NCBI RefSeq assembly: GCF_900111805.1
Contig: NZ_FOJN01000001.1
Coordinates: forward strand, 248,001-312,000
Length of the DNA: 64,000 bases
Source: Rhodococcoides kroppenstedtii
GTDB taxonomy: Bacteria > Actinomycetota > Actinomycetes > Mycobacteriales > Mycobacteriaceae
Direction: 5' to 3'
Position numbers and translations under genes: made by a program. Numbering within the stretch: the first letter of the stretch is position 1; each line of letters starts with the position of its first letter. A model generated the notes under the pieces. The model had not been told where the DNA came from, made no database searches, and was given only the letters and a program-made list of their open reading frames with translations. Shown here piece after piece: positions 19,948 to 31,902 of this stretch.

Positions 19948-20704
19948 CCTGCCCGACGGTCCCGTCCGCGGGGGCACCGCGCTCGACCAGCGGCAGGGTT
20001 CGCAGTTGCCGCTCGAGGTGCCATTGCAGGTGCGCGGCCACCAGACCGCTCGCCTGCGTCCGCACCGCGTCCGCCGTCGCGACGGCCGCGGGCCAGTCGC
20101 CGCTCTGCAGGGCGGCCATGAGGTCGAGGACGCCGGCGCCCGGAGTCGCCGCCCCGGCCGGCCGGCACTGCGTGCACACCGCACCGCCGGCGGCCACGTG
20201 GAACGCCCGCAACGGGCCGGGCGCCGAGCACGTCGCGCACTCGGTGAGCGACGGCGCCCACCCGGCGAAGTTCATGGCGCGCAACAGGAAGGCGTCGAGA
20301 ACCAACTCCGGTGGCCGCTCCCCGGAGCCGAGGGTGCGCAGCGCGCCGACGGTCAGCGAGTGCAGCCGCGGAGCGGGGGCGTGTTCCTCGCCGGCGAGCC
20401 GCTCTGCCGTCTCGAGGATCGCGCAGCCGGTGGTGTAGCGGGCGTAGTCGGCGACGATGTCGGCGCCGAAGGCGTTCACCGTCTGCACCTGGGTGACGAT
20501 GTCGAGGTTCCGGCCCGGATACAGCTGGACGTCGATGTGCGCGAACGGTCCGAGCCGGGCGCCGAACTTCGAGGTCGTGCGGCGCACGCCCTTGGCCACG
20601 GCGCGCACCAGCCCGTGGTCCCGCGTCAACAGCGTGACGATGCGATCGGCCTCGCCGAGCTTGTGCTCGCGCAGGACGACGGCGTGATCCCGGTAGGACC
20701 TCAC
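19901..20704 (-). CDS. recO: DNA repair protein RecO
   Basis: 267 residues from GTG 20704. The N-terminal OB fold ([37 protein letters not shown]) and a CxxC...CxxC zinc cluster (CATC, CTQC) identify RecO, which loads RecA on SSB-coated gaps with RecR. It heads the recO-uppS-YbjN-like unit. The last 20 residues are disordered and overlap uppS. Confidence 0.93.
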   Translation of the reverse strand: MRSYRDHAVVLREHKLGEADRIVTLLTRDHGLVRAVAKGVRRTTSKFGARLGPFAHIDVQLYPGRNLDIVTQVQTVNAFGADIVADYARYTTGCAILETAERLAGEEHAPAPRLHSLTVGALRTLGSGERPPELVLDAFLLRAMNFAGWAPSLTECATCSAPGPLRAFHVAAGGAVCTQCRPAGAATPGAGVLDLMAALQSGDWPAAVATADAVRTQASGLVAAHLQWHLERQLRTLPLVERGAPADGTVGQDETRDPSSRAADPVR

Positions 20705-20757
20705 GACTCACCCACGCCGTCCAGTGTGGCACGTCGGCACATCTCGTCGGGACGGGC

Positions 20758-21264
20758 TCAGGGCGCGCCGAGGTCCCGCTGGAGCGACGCGAGGGTCCGG
20801 GCGATGTTGCGTCGCTGAAAGTCCGCGAAGAGGCTGCCCCGCGTCGCCACCTTGTCGAAGACCGCGGCGAGCGCGTCCGGCCACGGACGGTCGTCGGTCC
20901 AGGTCTCGGTGACCCGAGTACCGCCGTCGACGGGGTCGAAGCGGTACTCCCACGAGGCGATGGGAGTGCGGAGGATCGGCCGGCGCGGACCGATGGCCTG
21001 CACGGTGAACGCGAAGCGCTCCCCCGGGTCCGCCGCCGTCACCACGCAGCGCGTCGACCATCGCGCGGGCCCGCGGCGGTTGGTGCCGACGAACGTCATC
21101 CCGACGTAGGTGCCGCCACGTCGCGGATCGGCGACGACGGCACCGGTGTTCTCGGGACTCCAGCGGGCCATGCGGGTGGGGTCGGCGAGAGCGGCGTAGA
21201 CCTCGTCGGGCGGGGCCGCGACGACGACGGAATCGGAGACGGTTCGAGTGCGCACTCCCGACAC
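20758..21264 (-). CDS. SRPBCC (START/polyketide cyclase-like) family protein
   Basis: 168 residues from GTG 21264. A helix-grip ligand-binding fold is indicated by VSDSVVVAAPPDEVYAALADPTRMARWSPE at the N-terminus and GTRVTETWTDDRPW near the end. Such proteins bind hydrophobic ligands or act as cyclases/hydrolases; none of these roles can be chosen. It diverges from the molybdoenzyme gene. It does not belong to the conserved recO-era neighbourhood known from mycobacteria. Confidence 0.78.
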   Translation of the reverse strand: MSGVRTRTVSDSVVVAAPPDEVYAALADPTRMARWSPENTGAVVADPRRGGTYVGMTFVGTNRRGPARWSTRCVVTAADPGERFAFTVQAIGPRRPILRTPIASWEYRFDPVDGGTRVTETWTDDRPWPDALAAVFDKVATRGSLFADFQRRNIARTLASLQRDLGAP

Positions 21265-21337
21265 GGTATCCGTGCGCTCCGCCGGGTACCCGGAAGGCCA
21301 AGACCCCGATCGCCGATGTCCAGTCCGATGCCACGGT

Positions 21338-21343
21338 TACTGT
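21338..21343 (+). promoter_or_regulatory. candidate -10 box of the molybdoenzyme gene
   Basis: TACTGT at 21338-21343 fits the TANNNT -10 consensus of actinobacterial housekeeping promoters and would give a leader of about 40 nt to the ATG at 21391. The same hexamer drives the leaderless gene at 31580. Confidence 0.35.
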
Positions 21344-21390
21344 CGAGTGACGTCCGATGCGGGGGGACGAGCCGAAGAGAGAGTGTGGCC

Positions 21391-23754
<2,364 letters not shown>

Positions 23755-23826
23755 CCCCAGCGGTCCTCGGTGCACCGGTTGCAGCCACACAGGTTGTGAC
23801 CGGTGCACGTGGCCGACGACCCGTGC

Positions 23827-24335
23827 AACCCGCTCGGGTTCCCGCCACCCGCACGGGTTGCAACCCGTGCACTTGGCTGCACCCTGCGCAGCTCGCTACC
23901 TGCTTCGGTTTCCGCAACCTGCTACGGGTACAACAGGAGCAAGTTGCTGGAACCGGAGCAACTTCGGAGCGCGCACCTCCGACTCGAACGTCAAACGGTC
24001 CCCGGGACCACAACCCGCTCAGGTTCCAGCCACCCTCACCGGTTGCAACCCGTGCACTTGGCTACACCCTGCGCAGCTCGCTATTTGCTCAGGTTCCAGC
24101 CACCCTCACAGGTTGTAACCCGCGCACTTGGCTACAACCTGCGCAGCTCGCTACTTGCTTCGGTTTCCGCAACCTGCTCCGGGTACAACAGGAGCAGGTT
24201 GCTGGAACCGGAGCAACTTCGGAGCGCGCATCTCCGACTCGAACGTCGAACGGTCCCGCGACCACAACCCGCTCAGGTTCCAGCCACCCTCACAGGTTGT
24301 AACCCGCGCACTTGGCTACAACCCGCGCAACCTCG
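23827..24335. repeat. composite structured repeat block, S-L-S / S-L-S tandem duplication
   Basis: A module S of about 70 bp (starting GCTCAGGTTCCAGCCACCC in copies 2-4) occurs at about 23827, 24012, 24086 and 24266. A module L of about 114 bp (TGCTTCGGTTTCCGCAACCT...) occurs at 23901 and 24156. The order S-L-S-S-L-S gives a 255-bp period repeated twice. S holds inverted repeats, for example CAGGTTGTA...TACAACCTG with a 15-nt loop in S3, and in S1 a perfect 20-bp palindrome at 23851-23870. L1 holds AAGTTGCT/AGCAACTT. Local GC is visibly lower than in flanking genes. Open frames across it on both strands are repeats of themselves and have no gene-like codon use. It lies between convergent genes. 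Confidence 0.85.
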
Positions 24336-24353
24336 CGACGCGCGGAGCCACCC

Positions 24354-25277
24354 TCAGAAACCGAGCTTGCCCATCTGCTTCGGATCGCGCTGCCAGTCCT
24401 TCGCCACCTTCACGTGCAGGTCGAGGTAGACCCTGGTGCCGAGGAGCTTCTCGATCTGGGTACGGGCGGCTGTCCCCACCTCGCGCAGGCGCGCACCGCC
24501 CTTGCCGATCACGATGGCTTTCTGCGACTGCCGCTCGACGTAGAGGATGGCGTGGACGTCGAGCATGTTGTCGTGGCCCTCGCGGGGCAGGACTTCCTCG
24601 ATGACCACGGCGAGGGAGTGCGGGAGCTCGTCGTGCACCCCTTCCAGGGCGGCCTCACGGATGAGCTCGGCCATCATGGTGTCCTCGGGTTCGTCGGTCA
24701 GCTCGCCGTCGGGGTAGAACGCCGGGCCGGGCGGCAGCACGGACGCGAAGACGTCGACCACCACCTCGACCTGCTCGCCCGACGCGGCGGAGACGGGCAC
24801 CACCTCGGCGTCGCCGCCCAGGAGGTTCGAGACGGCCACCAGCTGTTCCATGAGCCGCTGTTTGGACACCTTGTCGATCTTCGTGACCAGCCCCACCACC
24901 GGCGTGCGCGGCGCGTTGGCCCGCACCTGCTCGAGGATGAACCGGTCGCCGGGGCCGATCTTCTCGTCGGCGGGGATGCAGAACCCGATGGCGTCGACCT
25001 CGGAGTAGGTGTCGCGCACCAGATCGTTGAGCCGCTGCCCCAGGAGGGTGCGGGGACGGTGCAACCCGGGCGTGTCCACCAGGATCAGCTGCGCGTGGTC
25101 CCGGTGCACGATGCCGCGGATGGTGTGGCGCGTGGTCTGCGGGCGTGACGACGTGATCGCGATCTTGCTGCCCACCAGCGCGTTGGTCAGGGTGGACTTG
25201 CCGGTGTTCGGCCGGCCCACGAAGCACACGAAGCCGGATCGGAACTCCGTCTCGTCGCCCTGGTCGGTTCCGGTCAT
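24354..25277 (-). CDS. era: GTPase Era
   Basis: 307 residues. GTPase motifs: GRPNTGKST (G1), DTPG (G3), TKID (G4) and a downstream KH domain with [13 protein letters not shown]. Era binds 16S rRNA and aids 30S maturation. ATG 25277 overlaps the stop of the CorC-like gene by 4 nt, so era is the last gene of a coupled ybeY-corC-era run. Its 3' end abuts the repeat block. Confidence 0.97.
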   Translation of the reverse strand: MTGTDQGDETEFRSGFVCFVGRPNTGKSTLTNALVGSKIAITSSRPQTTRHTIRGIVHRDHAQLILVDTPGLHRPRTLLGQRLNDLVRDTYSEVDAIGFCIPADEKIGPGDRFILEQVRANAPRTPVVGLVTKIDKVSKQRLMEQLVAVSNLLGGDAEVVPVSAASGEQVEVVVDVFASVLPPGPAFYPDGELTDEPEDTMMAELIREAALEGVHDELPHSLAVVIEEVLPREGHDNMLDVHAILYVERQSQKAIVIGKGGARLREVGTAARTQIEKLLGTRVYLDLHVKVAKDWQRDPKQMGKLGF

Positions 25278-26638
25278 CTCCGATGCTCCTCACGCTGCGT
25301 CTCGGCACCGTCGGCCGATCCGGGGGTTCCTCTGTCTCGACCCGACTCCCCGTCGGCGTCCTCGTCGTCACGGGTGAGCTTCTCGGCCAGCACCGTGTGC
25401 ACCCGCACGCGGCCGCGGGCGTCACGCCCACCCTCGGCGATCAGCCGCAGACCGTGCGCCTCGACCACCGAGCCGGGCAGCGGGACGCGGCCGATCTCGT
25501 AGGACAGCAGGCCACCCACGGTGTCGACCTCGTCGTTGTCGATCTCGATGTCGAACAGCTCGCCCAGATCCTCGAGCGGGAGCCGGGACGACACGCGAAT
25601 TCGGCCGTCGTCCAATGGATCCACCGGCGCGACCTCGTCGGTGTCGTACTCGTCCGCGATCTCTCCCACGATCTCCTCGAGCACGTCCTCGATGGTCACC
25701 AGTCCGGCCGTGCCGCCGTACTCGTCGACGAGCACGGCCATGTGATTCCGGTCGCGCTGCATGTCGGCCAGCAGGCCGTCGAGGGGCTTGGAGTCGGGCA
25801 CGAATACGGCCGGCCGCATGATGTCGTCGACCCGGACGCTCCGCCCGCCGTCCGAGGACGTGTAGGTCCGCTCGACGAGGTCCTTCAGGTAGACGATGCC
25901 GAGGATGTCGTCGACGTTCTCTCCGATGACGGGGATGCGGGAGTGCCCACTGCGCACGGCGAGGGTGGTGGCCTGGCCGGCCGATTTGCCGCGTTCGATC
26001 CACACCATCTCCGTGCGGGGCACCATGACCTCGCGTGCGGAGGTGTCGCCCAGCTCGAAGACGGACTGGATCATCTGGCGTTCCTCGGCGGCCACGACGC
26101 CGCGTTCCTGCGCGAGGTCGACCAGTTCCCGCAGTTCGATCTCGGATGCGAACGGCCCGTTGCGAAATCCACGACCGGGCGTGATGGCGTTGCCCACGAG
26201 GATCAGCAGTCGGCTGATCGGACTCAGCAGCACGCCCAGCGCCCGGAGCGGGTAGGCCGCGCCGAGGGAGAGGGAGTAGGCGTGCTGACGGCCGAGCGTT
26301 CGGGGCCCGACGCCGATGACGACGTAGTCGACCACCACCATCACCGCCGCGGCGACACCGAGCGCGACGGCGGGTTCGAGCAGATCCAGCAGGGCACCCG
26401 CGAAGACGACCGTGGAGCCGATCTCGCACAGGATGCGCAGCAGCACCATGAGATTGACGTAGCGGGGCCGGTCGGCGAGCACGCGCAGCAGTTCGACGGC
26501 GCCGCCGCGTTGGTCCTTGACCATCTCCTCCACACGCGCCGAGGAGACCGTGTTGATGGCCGAATCGACGGCGGCGAACAGGCCTCCCAGCGGTACCAGC
26601 AGCACCGCCAGCACGATGAGGGCCGGAGCGTCGGTCAC
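25274..26638 (-). CDS. hemolysin/CorC-family CBS-domain membrane protein
   Basis: 454 residues. An N-terminal DUF21/CNNM transmembrane domain (about 1-180, four hydrophobic spans) leads to a CBS pair (about 200-330, [10 protein letters not shown] and [22 protein letters not shown]) and a CorC_HlyC C-terminal domain (about 345-430). Relatives take part in magnesium or cobalt export; the name hemolysin is historical. GTG 26638 overlaps the ybeY stop and the end overlaps era. A charged Asp/Glu/Arg-rich tail of about 30 residues ends the protein. Confidence 0.9.
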   Translation of the reverse strand: MTDAPALIVLAVLLVPLGGLFAAVDSAINTVSSARVEEMVKDQRGGAVELLRVLADRPRYVNLMVLLRILCEIGSTVVFAGALLDLLEPAVALGVAAAVMVVVDYVVIGVGPRTLGRQHAYSLSLGAAYPLRALGVLLSPISRLLILVGNAITPGRGFRNGPFASEIELRELVDLAQERGVVAAEERQMIQSVFELGDTSAREVMVPRTEMVWIERGKSAGQATTLAVRSGHSRIPVIGENVDDILGIVYLKDLVERTYTSSDGGRSVRVDDIMRPAVFVPDSKPLDGLLADMQRDRNHMAVLVDEYGGTAGLVTIEDVLEEIVGEIADEYDTDEVAPVDPLDDGRIRVSSRLPLEDLGELFDIEIDNDEVDTVGGLLSYEIGRVPLPGSVVEAHGLRLIAEGGRDARGRVRVHTVLAEKLTRDDEDADGESGRDRGTPGSADGAETQREEHRR

Positions 26639-27186
26639 CGGGTGGACTCACCACCGGGCGAGGTGAAGCCGGTCTTGCCCAGGAGGCGACTGTCGCGTTC
26701 GGCGGCCGCGGCCTCGCGCTCGCTGCGGCGCAGGCTCTCGTACCACTCCTCGAGCAGACTGTTCTGGAGACCGAACATCTCCTTCTCCTCGTCCGGCTCC
26801 GCGTGGTCGTAGCCCAGCAGGTGCAGCACCCCGTGCACGGTGAGCAGCGCCAACTCATGCGCCAGCGAGTGACCGGCCTTCTCCGCCTGATCGGCTGCGA
26901 ACGACGGGCACAGCACGATGTCGCCCAGCATGGACGGTCCGGGTTCCGGCGCATCGGGTCGGCCGCCCGGCTCGAGCTCGTCCATCGGGAACGACATCAC
27001 ATCGGTCGGTCCCGGCAGGTCCATCCACCGCATGTGCAGATCGGCCATGGTGGGCGAGTCCACCAGCACCATCGACAACTCCGCCGCCGGGTGGACGTCC
27101 ATGCGCGCGATGGCGAACCGCGCGACGGAGATCAGGTCCTCCTCGCCGACGTCCATTCCGGATTCGTTGGAGACCTCGATGCTCAT
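26635..27186 (-). CDS. ybeY: endoribonuclease YbeY
   Basis: 183 residues. The zinc site is in [20 protein letters not shown], i.e. HGxxHxxxxxH completed by YDH. YbeY is a metal-dependent RNase in 16S rRNA 3' maturation and ribosome quality control. A C-terminal extension of about 30 residues beyond the core is charged. It follows phoH by 37 nt, a classical phoH-ybeY arrangement. Confidence 0.95.
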   Translation of the reverse strand: MSIEVSNESGMDVGEEDLISVARFAIARMDVHPAAELSMVLVDSPTMADLHMRWMDLPGPTDVMSFPMDELEPGGRPDAPEPGPSMLGDIVLCPSFAADQAEKAGHSLAHELALLTVHGVLHLLGYDHAEPDEEKEMFGLQNSLLEEWYESLRRSEREAAAAERDSRLLGKTGFTSPGGESTR

Positions 27187-27223
27187 GCGATCACCGTAAA
27201 CGACCGTCGGCGTCCGACCGGAA

Positions 27224-28294
27224 TCACCGGCGACGTGCGGCGCGATTCGGTCCGGCGTTCCCGCGGGCCGCGTCGTGGCGGTCGTAGGCGTCGACGATGC
27301 TCGAGACGAGACGATGCCGCACGACGTCCGACGAATCGAGCCGAGCGAAGTGGATGTCGTCGATGTCGGTGAGAATCTCCGTCGCCGCCCGCAGGCCCGA
27401 CGTCGAGCCGCCCGGCAGGTCCACCTGCGTGATGTCGCCGGTGACCACGATCTTGGAATTGAAGCCGAGCCGGGTCAGGAACATCTTCATCTGCTCGGCG
27501 GTGGTGTTCTGCGCCTCGTCGAGAATGATGAACGCGTCGTTGAGCGTGCGGCCACGCATGTACGCCAGCGGCGCGACCTCGATGATCCCGGCCTGCATCA
27601 ACTTCGGAATCGCCTCGACGTCCATCATGTCGTGCAGTGCGTCGTGCAGCGGGCGCAGGTACGGATCGATCTTGTCGTGCAGCGTGCCGGGCAGGAACCC
27701 CAACCGCTCCCCCGCCTCGACCGCCGGCCGGGTCAGGATGATGCGCGAGATCTGCTTCGCCTGCAGTGCCTGCACGGCCTTCGCCATGGCGAGATATGTC
27801 TTGCCGGTACCGGCCGGACCCACCCCGAAGACGATGGTGTTGGCGTCGATCGCGTCGACGTAGCGCTTCTGGTTCAGCGTCTTCGGCCGAATCGTCTTGC
27901 CGCGACGCGACAGGATGTCCAGGCTGAGCACCTCGGCCGGACTCTCACTGACCCCACCGTGCAGCATCGCGACGGTGCGTCGCACCGCGTCCGGCGTGAC
28001 CGGACCGCCGGCCGCGACCACCCCGGCCAGTTCGGTCAGCACCCGCTTGCCGACGGCGATGTCCGACGGCACACCGTCGAGCGTCACGACGTTGCCACGC
28101 ACGTGCACGTCGGCGGACAGCACCTGTTCGAGAGCGCGAAGGTTCTCGTCGGCCGATCCGAGCAGCGGGAACATGACGGCCGGGTCGAGCTCGAACGACT
28201 CGGATGTCGCGGGCACAGCGGCTTCGCTGAGCAAGGGGCGGGCGGAGACCCGAGCCGACCGAGCGGCCGAGGAACGAGAAACGTTGTCTGTCAC
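27224..28294 (-). CDS. phoH: PhoH-family ATPase
   Basis: 356 residues from GTG 28294, chosen because the frame further upstream has poor codon use and homologues start near this point. An N-terminal KH-like part (about 35-110) is followed by the PhoH ATPase core with Walker [12 protein letters not shown] and Walker [12 protein letters not shown], then [12 protein letters not shown]. PhoH proteins are predicted RNA-handling ATPases linked to YbeY. The C-terminal end is Arg-rich. The region 28295-28400 upstream holds a probable promoter but no recognised box. Confidence 0.93.
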   Translation of the reverse strand: MTDNVSRSSAARSARVSARPLLSEAAVPATSESFELDPAVMFPLLGSADENLRALEQVLSADVHVRGNVVTLDGVPSDIAVGKRVLTELAGVVAAGGPVTPDAVRRTVAMLHGGVSESPAEVLSLDILSRRGKTIRPKTLNQKRYVDAIDANTIVFGVGPAGTGKTYLAMAKAVQALQAKQISRIILTRPAVEAGERLGFLPGTLHDKIDPYLRPLHDALHDMMDVEAIPKLMQAGIIEVAPLAYMRGRTLNDAFIILDEAQNTTAEQMKMFLTRLGFNSKIVVTGDITQVDLPGGSTSGLRAATEILTDIDDIHFARLDSSDVVRHRLVSSIVDAYDRHDAARGNAGPNRAARRR

Positions 28295-28400
28295 GTGTGC
28301 GGTATGGCCTGCTTTCGGTGCTCGTGAACTGCGGCGCTCGTGAACTGCGCTGTCCGTACTGACACCGAGTCTAACCGCGCCCACCGACAGCGCATTCCGA

Positions 28401-29198
28401 TTACTCGGTGGGGTGCGCCGAAGGCGGAACCGGAACCGCGAGAGGCGACCCGCCCGACCACCGGTCGGTCAGCACCCCGATCGCGCCCAACGCCACCGAC
28501 GCCGCCGTGGACGTCCGCAGCACCGTCGGTCCGAGGACGGTCGGACGGGCCCCGGCCTCGGACAGCGCGGCGAGCTCCTCGTCCGACAGACCGCCCTCCG
28601 GTCCGACCACCAGCACGATTCGAGTCGCGGCGCGCAACCCGGCATCCGCCAGAGGCTCGCGCGCCGATTCGTGCAACGCCAACGCCACCCCGCCGTCGCG
28701 CACACAGCCGGCGACGAGATCGAGGACGTCGGCCGTCGACGCGAGGTCGGTGACCTCGGGAAAGAGAGCGCGTCGCGACTGCTTGGCCGCGGCCAGCGCC
28801 GCGTGGCGCCACTTGGTCACGCCCTTCTCCGCCTTCGGACCGGACCACCGCGAGACGCACCGCGACGCCTGCCACGGCACGACGACGTCGACACCCGCCT
28901 CGGTGGCCGACTCCACGGCGAGCTCGGCCCGGTCGGACTTCGGCAGGGCCTGCACGACGGTCACGGGCGGCGTCGGCGCGGGCACCGTCCGGACGTCGTC
29001 GACGACGAAGTCCAGGGTGTCGCGCGCGGTCCCGGTCACCTCGACCGTGGCCAGCGTTCCCCGTCCGTCGGACAGCACGATGTGCTCACCGGTGACGGTG
29101 CGCCGCACCGTCACCGCGTGGCGCCCCTCCGGACCGGCCAACACCCCGCGCGCTCCGATCGGCGGCACGTCGGCCAGGTGATAGACGCTGGCGACCAC
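28401..29198 (-). CDS. rsmE: 16S rRNA (uracil-1498-N3)-methyltransferase RsmE
   Basis: 265 residues from GTG 29198. An N-terminal PUA-like domain and a SPOUT methyltransferase core with its knot motifs VVGPEGGLSDEEL and LGPTVLRTSTAA identify RsmE, which methylates U1498 of 16S rRNA. It begins 3 nt after the dnaJ2 stop, so it is in an hrcA-dnaJ2-rsmE operon. The C-terminus has about 15 extra residues, rich in Pro and Ser. Confidence 0.93.
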   Translation of the reverse strand: MVASVYHLADVPPIGARGVLAGPEGRHAVTVRRTVTGEHIVLSDGRGTLATVEVTGTARDTLDFVVDDVRTVPAPTPPVTVVQALPKSDRAELAVESATEAGVDVVVPWQASRCVSRWSGPKAEKGVTKWRHAALAAAKQSRRALFPEVTDLASTADVLDLVAGCVRDGGVALALHESAREPLADAGLRAATRIVLVVGPEGGLSDEELAALSEAGARPTVLGPTVLRTSTAASVALGAIGVLTDRWSGGSPLAVPVPPSAHPTE

Positions 29199-29201
29199 GG
29201 A

Positions 29202-30362
29202 TCAGCGGGAGAACGCGTCGCGCAGGCGCGAGAACAGACCGCCCGTGTGCTGGGACGACGTGGTGACCACCTCGGCGTGATCGCGCTCACGGTGCTTGCG
29301 CAGTTGCTTGAGCAGTTTGGTCTCGGTGGAGTCGAGACGGGCGGGAATCACCACCTCGAGGTGCGCGTGCAGATCGCCGCGGACACCGCTGCGCAGCTTG
29401 GGCATGCCGTGTCCGCGCAGGACCTGCACGGCACCCGGCTGCGTTCCGGGGTCGATGGAGATCTCGGTGGGTCCGCCGAGGATCTCCTCGATGGTCACCT
29501 GCGTCCCCAGCGCCGCCTCGGCCATCGGCACCCGGATGGTGCAGTGCAGGTCGTCGCCGTCACGCACGAACGTCGAGTGGGTCTTCTCGACCACCTCGGC
29601 GTAGACGTCCCCGGCGGGACCGCCGCCGGGGCCGACCTCGCCCTGGCCCGCGAGCCGGATGCGCATGCCGCTGCCGACCCCGGCGGGCACCTTCACCGCC
29701 AGGTCACGACGCGCACGAACCCGTCCGTCGCCCGCGCACTTGCGGCACGGATCCGGGATCGTCTCGCCGGCACCGCGGCAGGTGGGGCACGGACGCGCGG
29801 TCATCACCTGGCCGAGGAACGACCGCTGCACCGACTGGACCTCGCCGGCGCCGCCGCAGGTCTCGCAGCGCACGGGCTTCGAGTCACCGTTGGTGCCCGA
29901 TCCGGTGCACACGTCGCACAGGATCGCCGTGTCCACGGCGATGTGCTTGGTCACGCCGGTGGCGCACTCCTCCAGAGTGAGCGTGGTGCGCAGCAGCGAA
30001 TCCGAGCCCGGCTGCACCCGGCCGCGGGGACCGCGGGTGCCGCCGCCTCCGCCGCCGAAGAAGGCCTCGAAGACGTCGCCGAGACCGCCACCGAAGCCGG
30101 CGCCGCCGAAGCCGCCCGCGCCTCCGCCGCCGCTCTCGAGCGGGTCGCCGCCGAGGTCGACGATGCGGCGCTTCTCCGGGTCGGACAGCACCTCGTAGGC
30201 CGCGCTGATGTCCTTGAACTTGGACTGCGCGGCCTCGTCGGGGTTGACGTCCGGGTGGTACTCCCGCGCGAGCTTGCGGTAGGCGCGTTTGATCTCCTGG
30301 TCGCTGGCCTTGCTGTCGACGCCCAGGGTGCCGTAGTAATCGCGTGCCACGTGAGTGCTCAT
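29202..30362 (-). CDS. dnaJ2: chaperone DnaJ (DnaJ2 type)
   Basis: 386 residues. The J domain has HPD in [13 protein letters not shown], a Gly/Phe-rich linker (about 78-110) follows, and there are four zinc-finger repeats ([32 protein letters not shown]) before the two substrate-binding beta domains. It is the DnaK co-chaperone encoded beside the heat-shock repressor gene hrcA, which is the mycobacterial dnaJ2 position (Rv2373c). No CIRCE element was seen between hrcA and dnaJ2. Confidence 0.95.
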   Translation of the reverse strand: MSTHVARDYYGTLGVDSKASDQEIKRAYRKLAREYHPDVNPDEAAQSKFKDISAAYEVLSDPEKRRIVDLGGDPLESGGGGAGGFGGAGFGGGLGDVFEAFFGGGGGGTRGPRGRVQPGSDSLLRTTLTLEECATGVTKHIAVDTAILCDVCTGSGTNGDSKPVRCETCGGAGEVQSVQRSFLGQVMTARPCPTCRGAGETIPDPCRKCAGDGRVRARRDLAVKVPAGVGSGMRIRLAGQGEVGPGGGPAGDVYAEVVEKTHSTFVRDGDDLHCTIRVPMAEAALGTQVTIEEILGGPTEISIDPGTQPGAVQVLRGHGMPKLRSGVRGDLHAHLEVVIPARLDSTETKLLKQLRKHRERDHAEVVTTSSQHTGGLFSRLRDAFSR

Positions 30363-30438
30363 GTCCTCTGTGTCGTGTTCGTGGTCGTACTAGGTGCGTG
30401 CAGTGGTCGTACAGGTCGTGGTCGGGTACCCGCGCGCG

Positions 30439-31482
30439 TCAGCGTTCCGCGAGCACTTCGCCGATGTACCGGGCCACCGCCGCCACGGAGGCGATGGTGC
30501 CGGGATAGTCCATCCGTGTCGGTCCGAGAACGCCGAGACCGCCGAGAATGTTTCCCGCGGAACCGTAGCCGGTGGACACCACGGACGCGCCGCGCATCTC
30601 CTCCACCTTGGTCTCCTCGCCGATCTGCACCGTCACCCGCCCCGTCTCCTGGGTCGCGGCGAGCAGCTTGAGAACCACCACCTGCTCTTCCAGCGCCTCG
30701 AGGACGGACCGCAGCGAGCCGGGGAATCCGCTGAGCGCGGCGAAGTCGGCGGCGTTGCGGGTGAGGTTCGCGGTGCCGCCGAGCACCAGACGCTCCTCGG
30801 GGTGTTCGACCAGCGTCTCGACCAGCACGGTCGCTGATCTGATCACGGCGTCCCGCAGATCGTCCGGGGCGTTGTCGGCCAGTTCCGACACGGCGATCGA
30901 CGCCTGCGCCAGACGCTTGCCCTCCAGCGCCCCGCCGAGAAGGGCACGGAGGCGGGCCAGGTCGTCGTCGCCGAGGACGTCGCCGAGTTCGACGATGCGC
31001 TGGTCCACCCGGCCGGAGTCGGTGATCAGCACCAGCAGCAGCCGTGCCGGCGTCAACGCGACCACCTCGAGGTGACGCACCGAGGACGCCGACAGCGTGG
31101 GGTACTGGACGACGGCGACCTGCCGGGTCAGCTGCGCCAGGAGTCGGACGCCCCGACGTAGCACGTCGTCGAGATCGACGCCCGAATCCAGGAACTGCAG
31201 GATGGCTCGCCGCTCGGCGGCGGACAGCGGCTTGACGTCCGCGATGCGATCGACGAACTGGCGGTATCCCTTGTCGGTGGGGATGCGGCCGGAGCTGGTG
31301 TGCGGTTGGGTGATGTACCCCTCCGCCTCGAGCACGGCCATGTCGTTGCGCACGGTGGCGCTGGACACTCCCAGGTTGTGGCGCTCGACCAACGCCTTCG
31401 ATCCGATCGGCTCCTGGGTGGCGACGTAATCGGCCACCAGAGCACGGAGGACCTGGAAACGTCGATCCTCGGTCGTCGACAC
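30439..31482 (-). CDS. hrcA: heat-inducible transcription repressor HrcA
   Basis: 347 residues from GTG 31482, decided by the strong AGGGAGGA ribosome site at 31487-31494; the GTG at 31497 would overlap that site. The N-terminal winged helix ([26 protein letters not shown]) binds CIRCE operators, and the rest is the GAF-like dimerisation/insertion region. It represses groES/groEL-type genes and is inactivated on heat shock. Followed by dnaJ2. Confidence 0.94.
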   Translation of the reverse strand: MSTTEDRRFQVLRALVADYVATQEPIGSKALVERHNLGVSSATVRNDMAVLEAEGYITQPHTSSGRIPTDKGYRQFVDRIADVKPLSAAERRAILQFLDSGVDLDDVLRRGVRLLAQLTRQVAVVQYPTLSASSVRHLEVVALTPARLLLVLITDSGRVDQRIVELGDVLGDDDLARLRALLGGALEGKRLAQASIAVSELADNAPDDLRDAVIRSATVLVETLVEHPEERLVLGGTANLTRNAADFAALSGFPGSLRSVLEALEEQVVVLKLLAATQETGRVTVQIGEETKVEEMRGASVVSTGYGSAGNILGGLGVLGPTRMDYPGTIASVAAVARYIGEVLAER

Positions 31483-31519
31483 TCGTTCCTCCCTCACGCT
31501 CGTCCTGCCCGACCAGCCG

Positions 31520-31525
31520 ATTCTA
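31520..31525 (-). promoter_or_regulatory. -10 box of hrcA
   Basis: On the minus strand TAGAAT (5 of 6 to TATAAT) lies 38 nt before the hrcA GTG, which leaves room for the strong ribosome site. No -35 was recognised. Confidence 0.5.
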
Positions 31526-31566
31526 GTCGCCGGCCGGCGGCCCTACCCCGTGTGGCCGACCACCTC

Positions 31567-31572
31567 TACTGT
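31567..31572 (+). promoter_or_regulatory. leaderless -10 box for the gene at 31580
   Basis: TACTGT lies exactly 7 nt before the GTG at 31580, the standard spacing for transcription to begin at the start codon. No ribosome site is present. Confidence 0.55.
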
Positions 31573-31579
31573 GACGTGA

Positions 31580-31885
31580 GTGATCTTCAAGGGAGTGCGC
31601 GACGGCAAGCCGTATCCCGAGCACGGTCTGTCCCTTCGGGACTGGTCCAAGATCCCGCCGCGGCAGCTGCGGCTCGACGAGATCGTGACCACCACCAAGG
31701 TGCTCGAACTCGACCGGCTTCTGTCCGAGGACAGCACGTTCTACGGAGACCTGTTCCCGCACGCGGTGCATTTCCGCGGCGTCGTCTACCTCGAGGACGG
31801 TCTGCACCGGGCCGTGCGCGCGGCGCTGCGGAATCGCACCGTGCTGCACGCCCGGGTCTTCGACTACGACGCGATCATGGGGTAG
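31580..31885 (+). CDS. small conserved actinobacterial protein (Rv2375-like)
   Basis: 101 residues, GTG start, probably leaderless. The sequence carries LDEIVTTTKVL, LFPHAVHF and VVYLEDGLHRAVRAALRNRT; the last stretch resembles the DGxHRxxAA core of ParB/sulfiredoxin-like proteins. Its position divergent from hrcA corresponds to M. tuberculosis Rv2375. No function is established. A nucleotide-binding ParB-like role is only a structural guess. Confidence 0.75.
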   Translation: MIFKGVRDGKPYPEHGLSLRDWSKIPPRQLRLDEIVTTTKVLELDRLLSEDSTFYGDLFPHAVHFRGVVYLEDGLHRAVRAALRNRTVLHARVFDYDAIMG

Positions 31886-31902
31886 GTGCCGGCCGAGCCC
31901 GC

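Noticed and set aside
23796-24429. Plus-strand open frames of about 170-210 codons across the repeat block
   Set aside because: The translated sequence simply repeats with the DNA, codon bias is absent, and no start signal or family pattern is seen.
29202-31520. CIRCE operator near hrcA-dnaJ2
   Set aside because: No TTAGCACTC-type inverted repeat was found between or upstream of these genes by eye.
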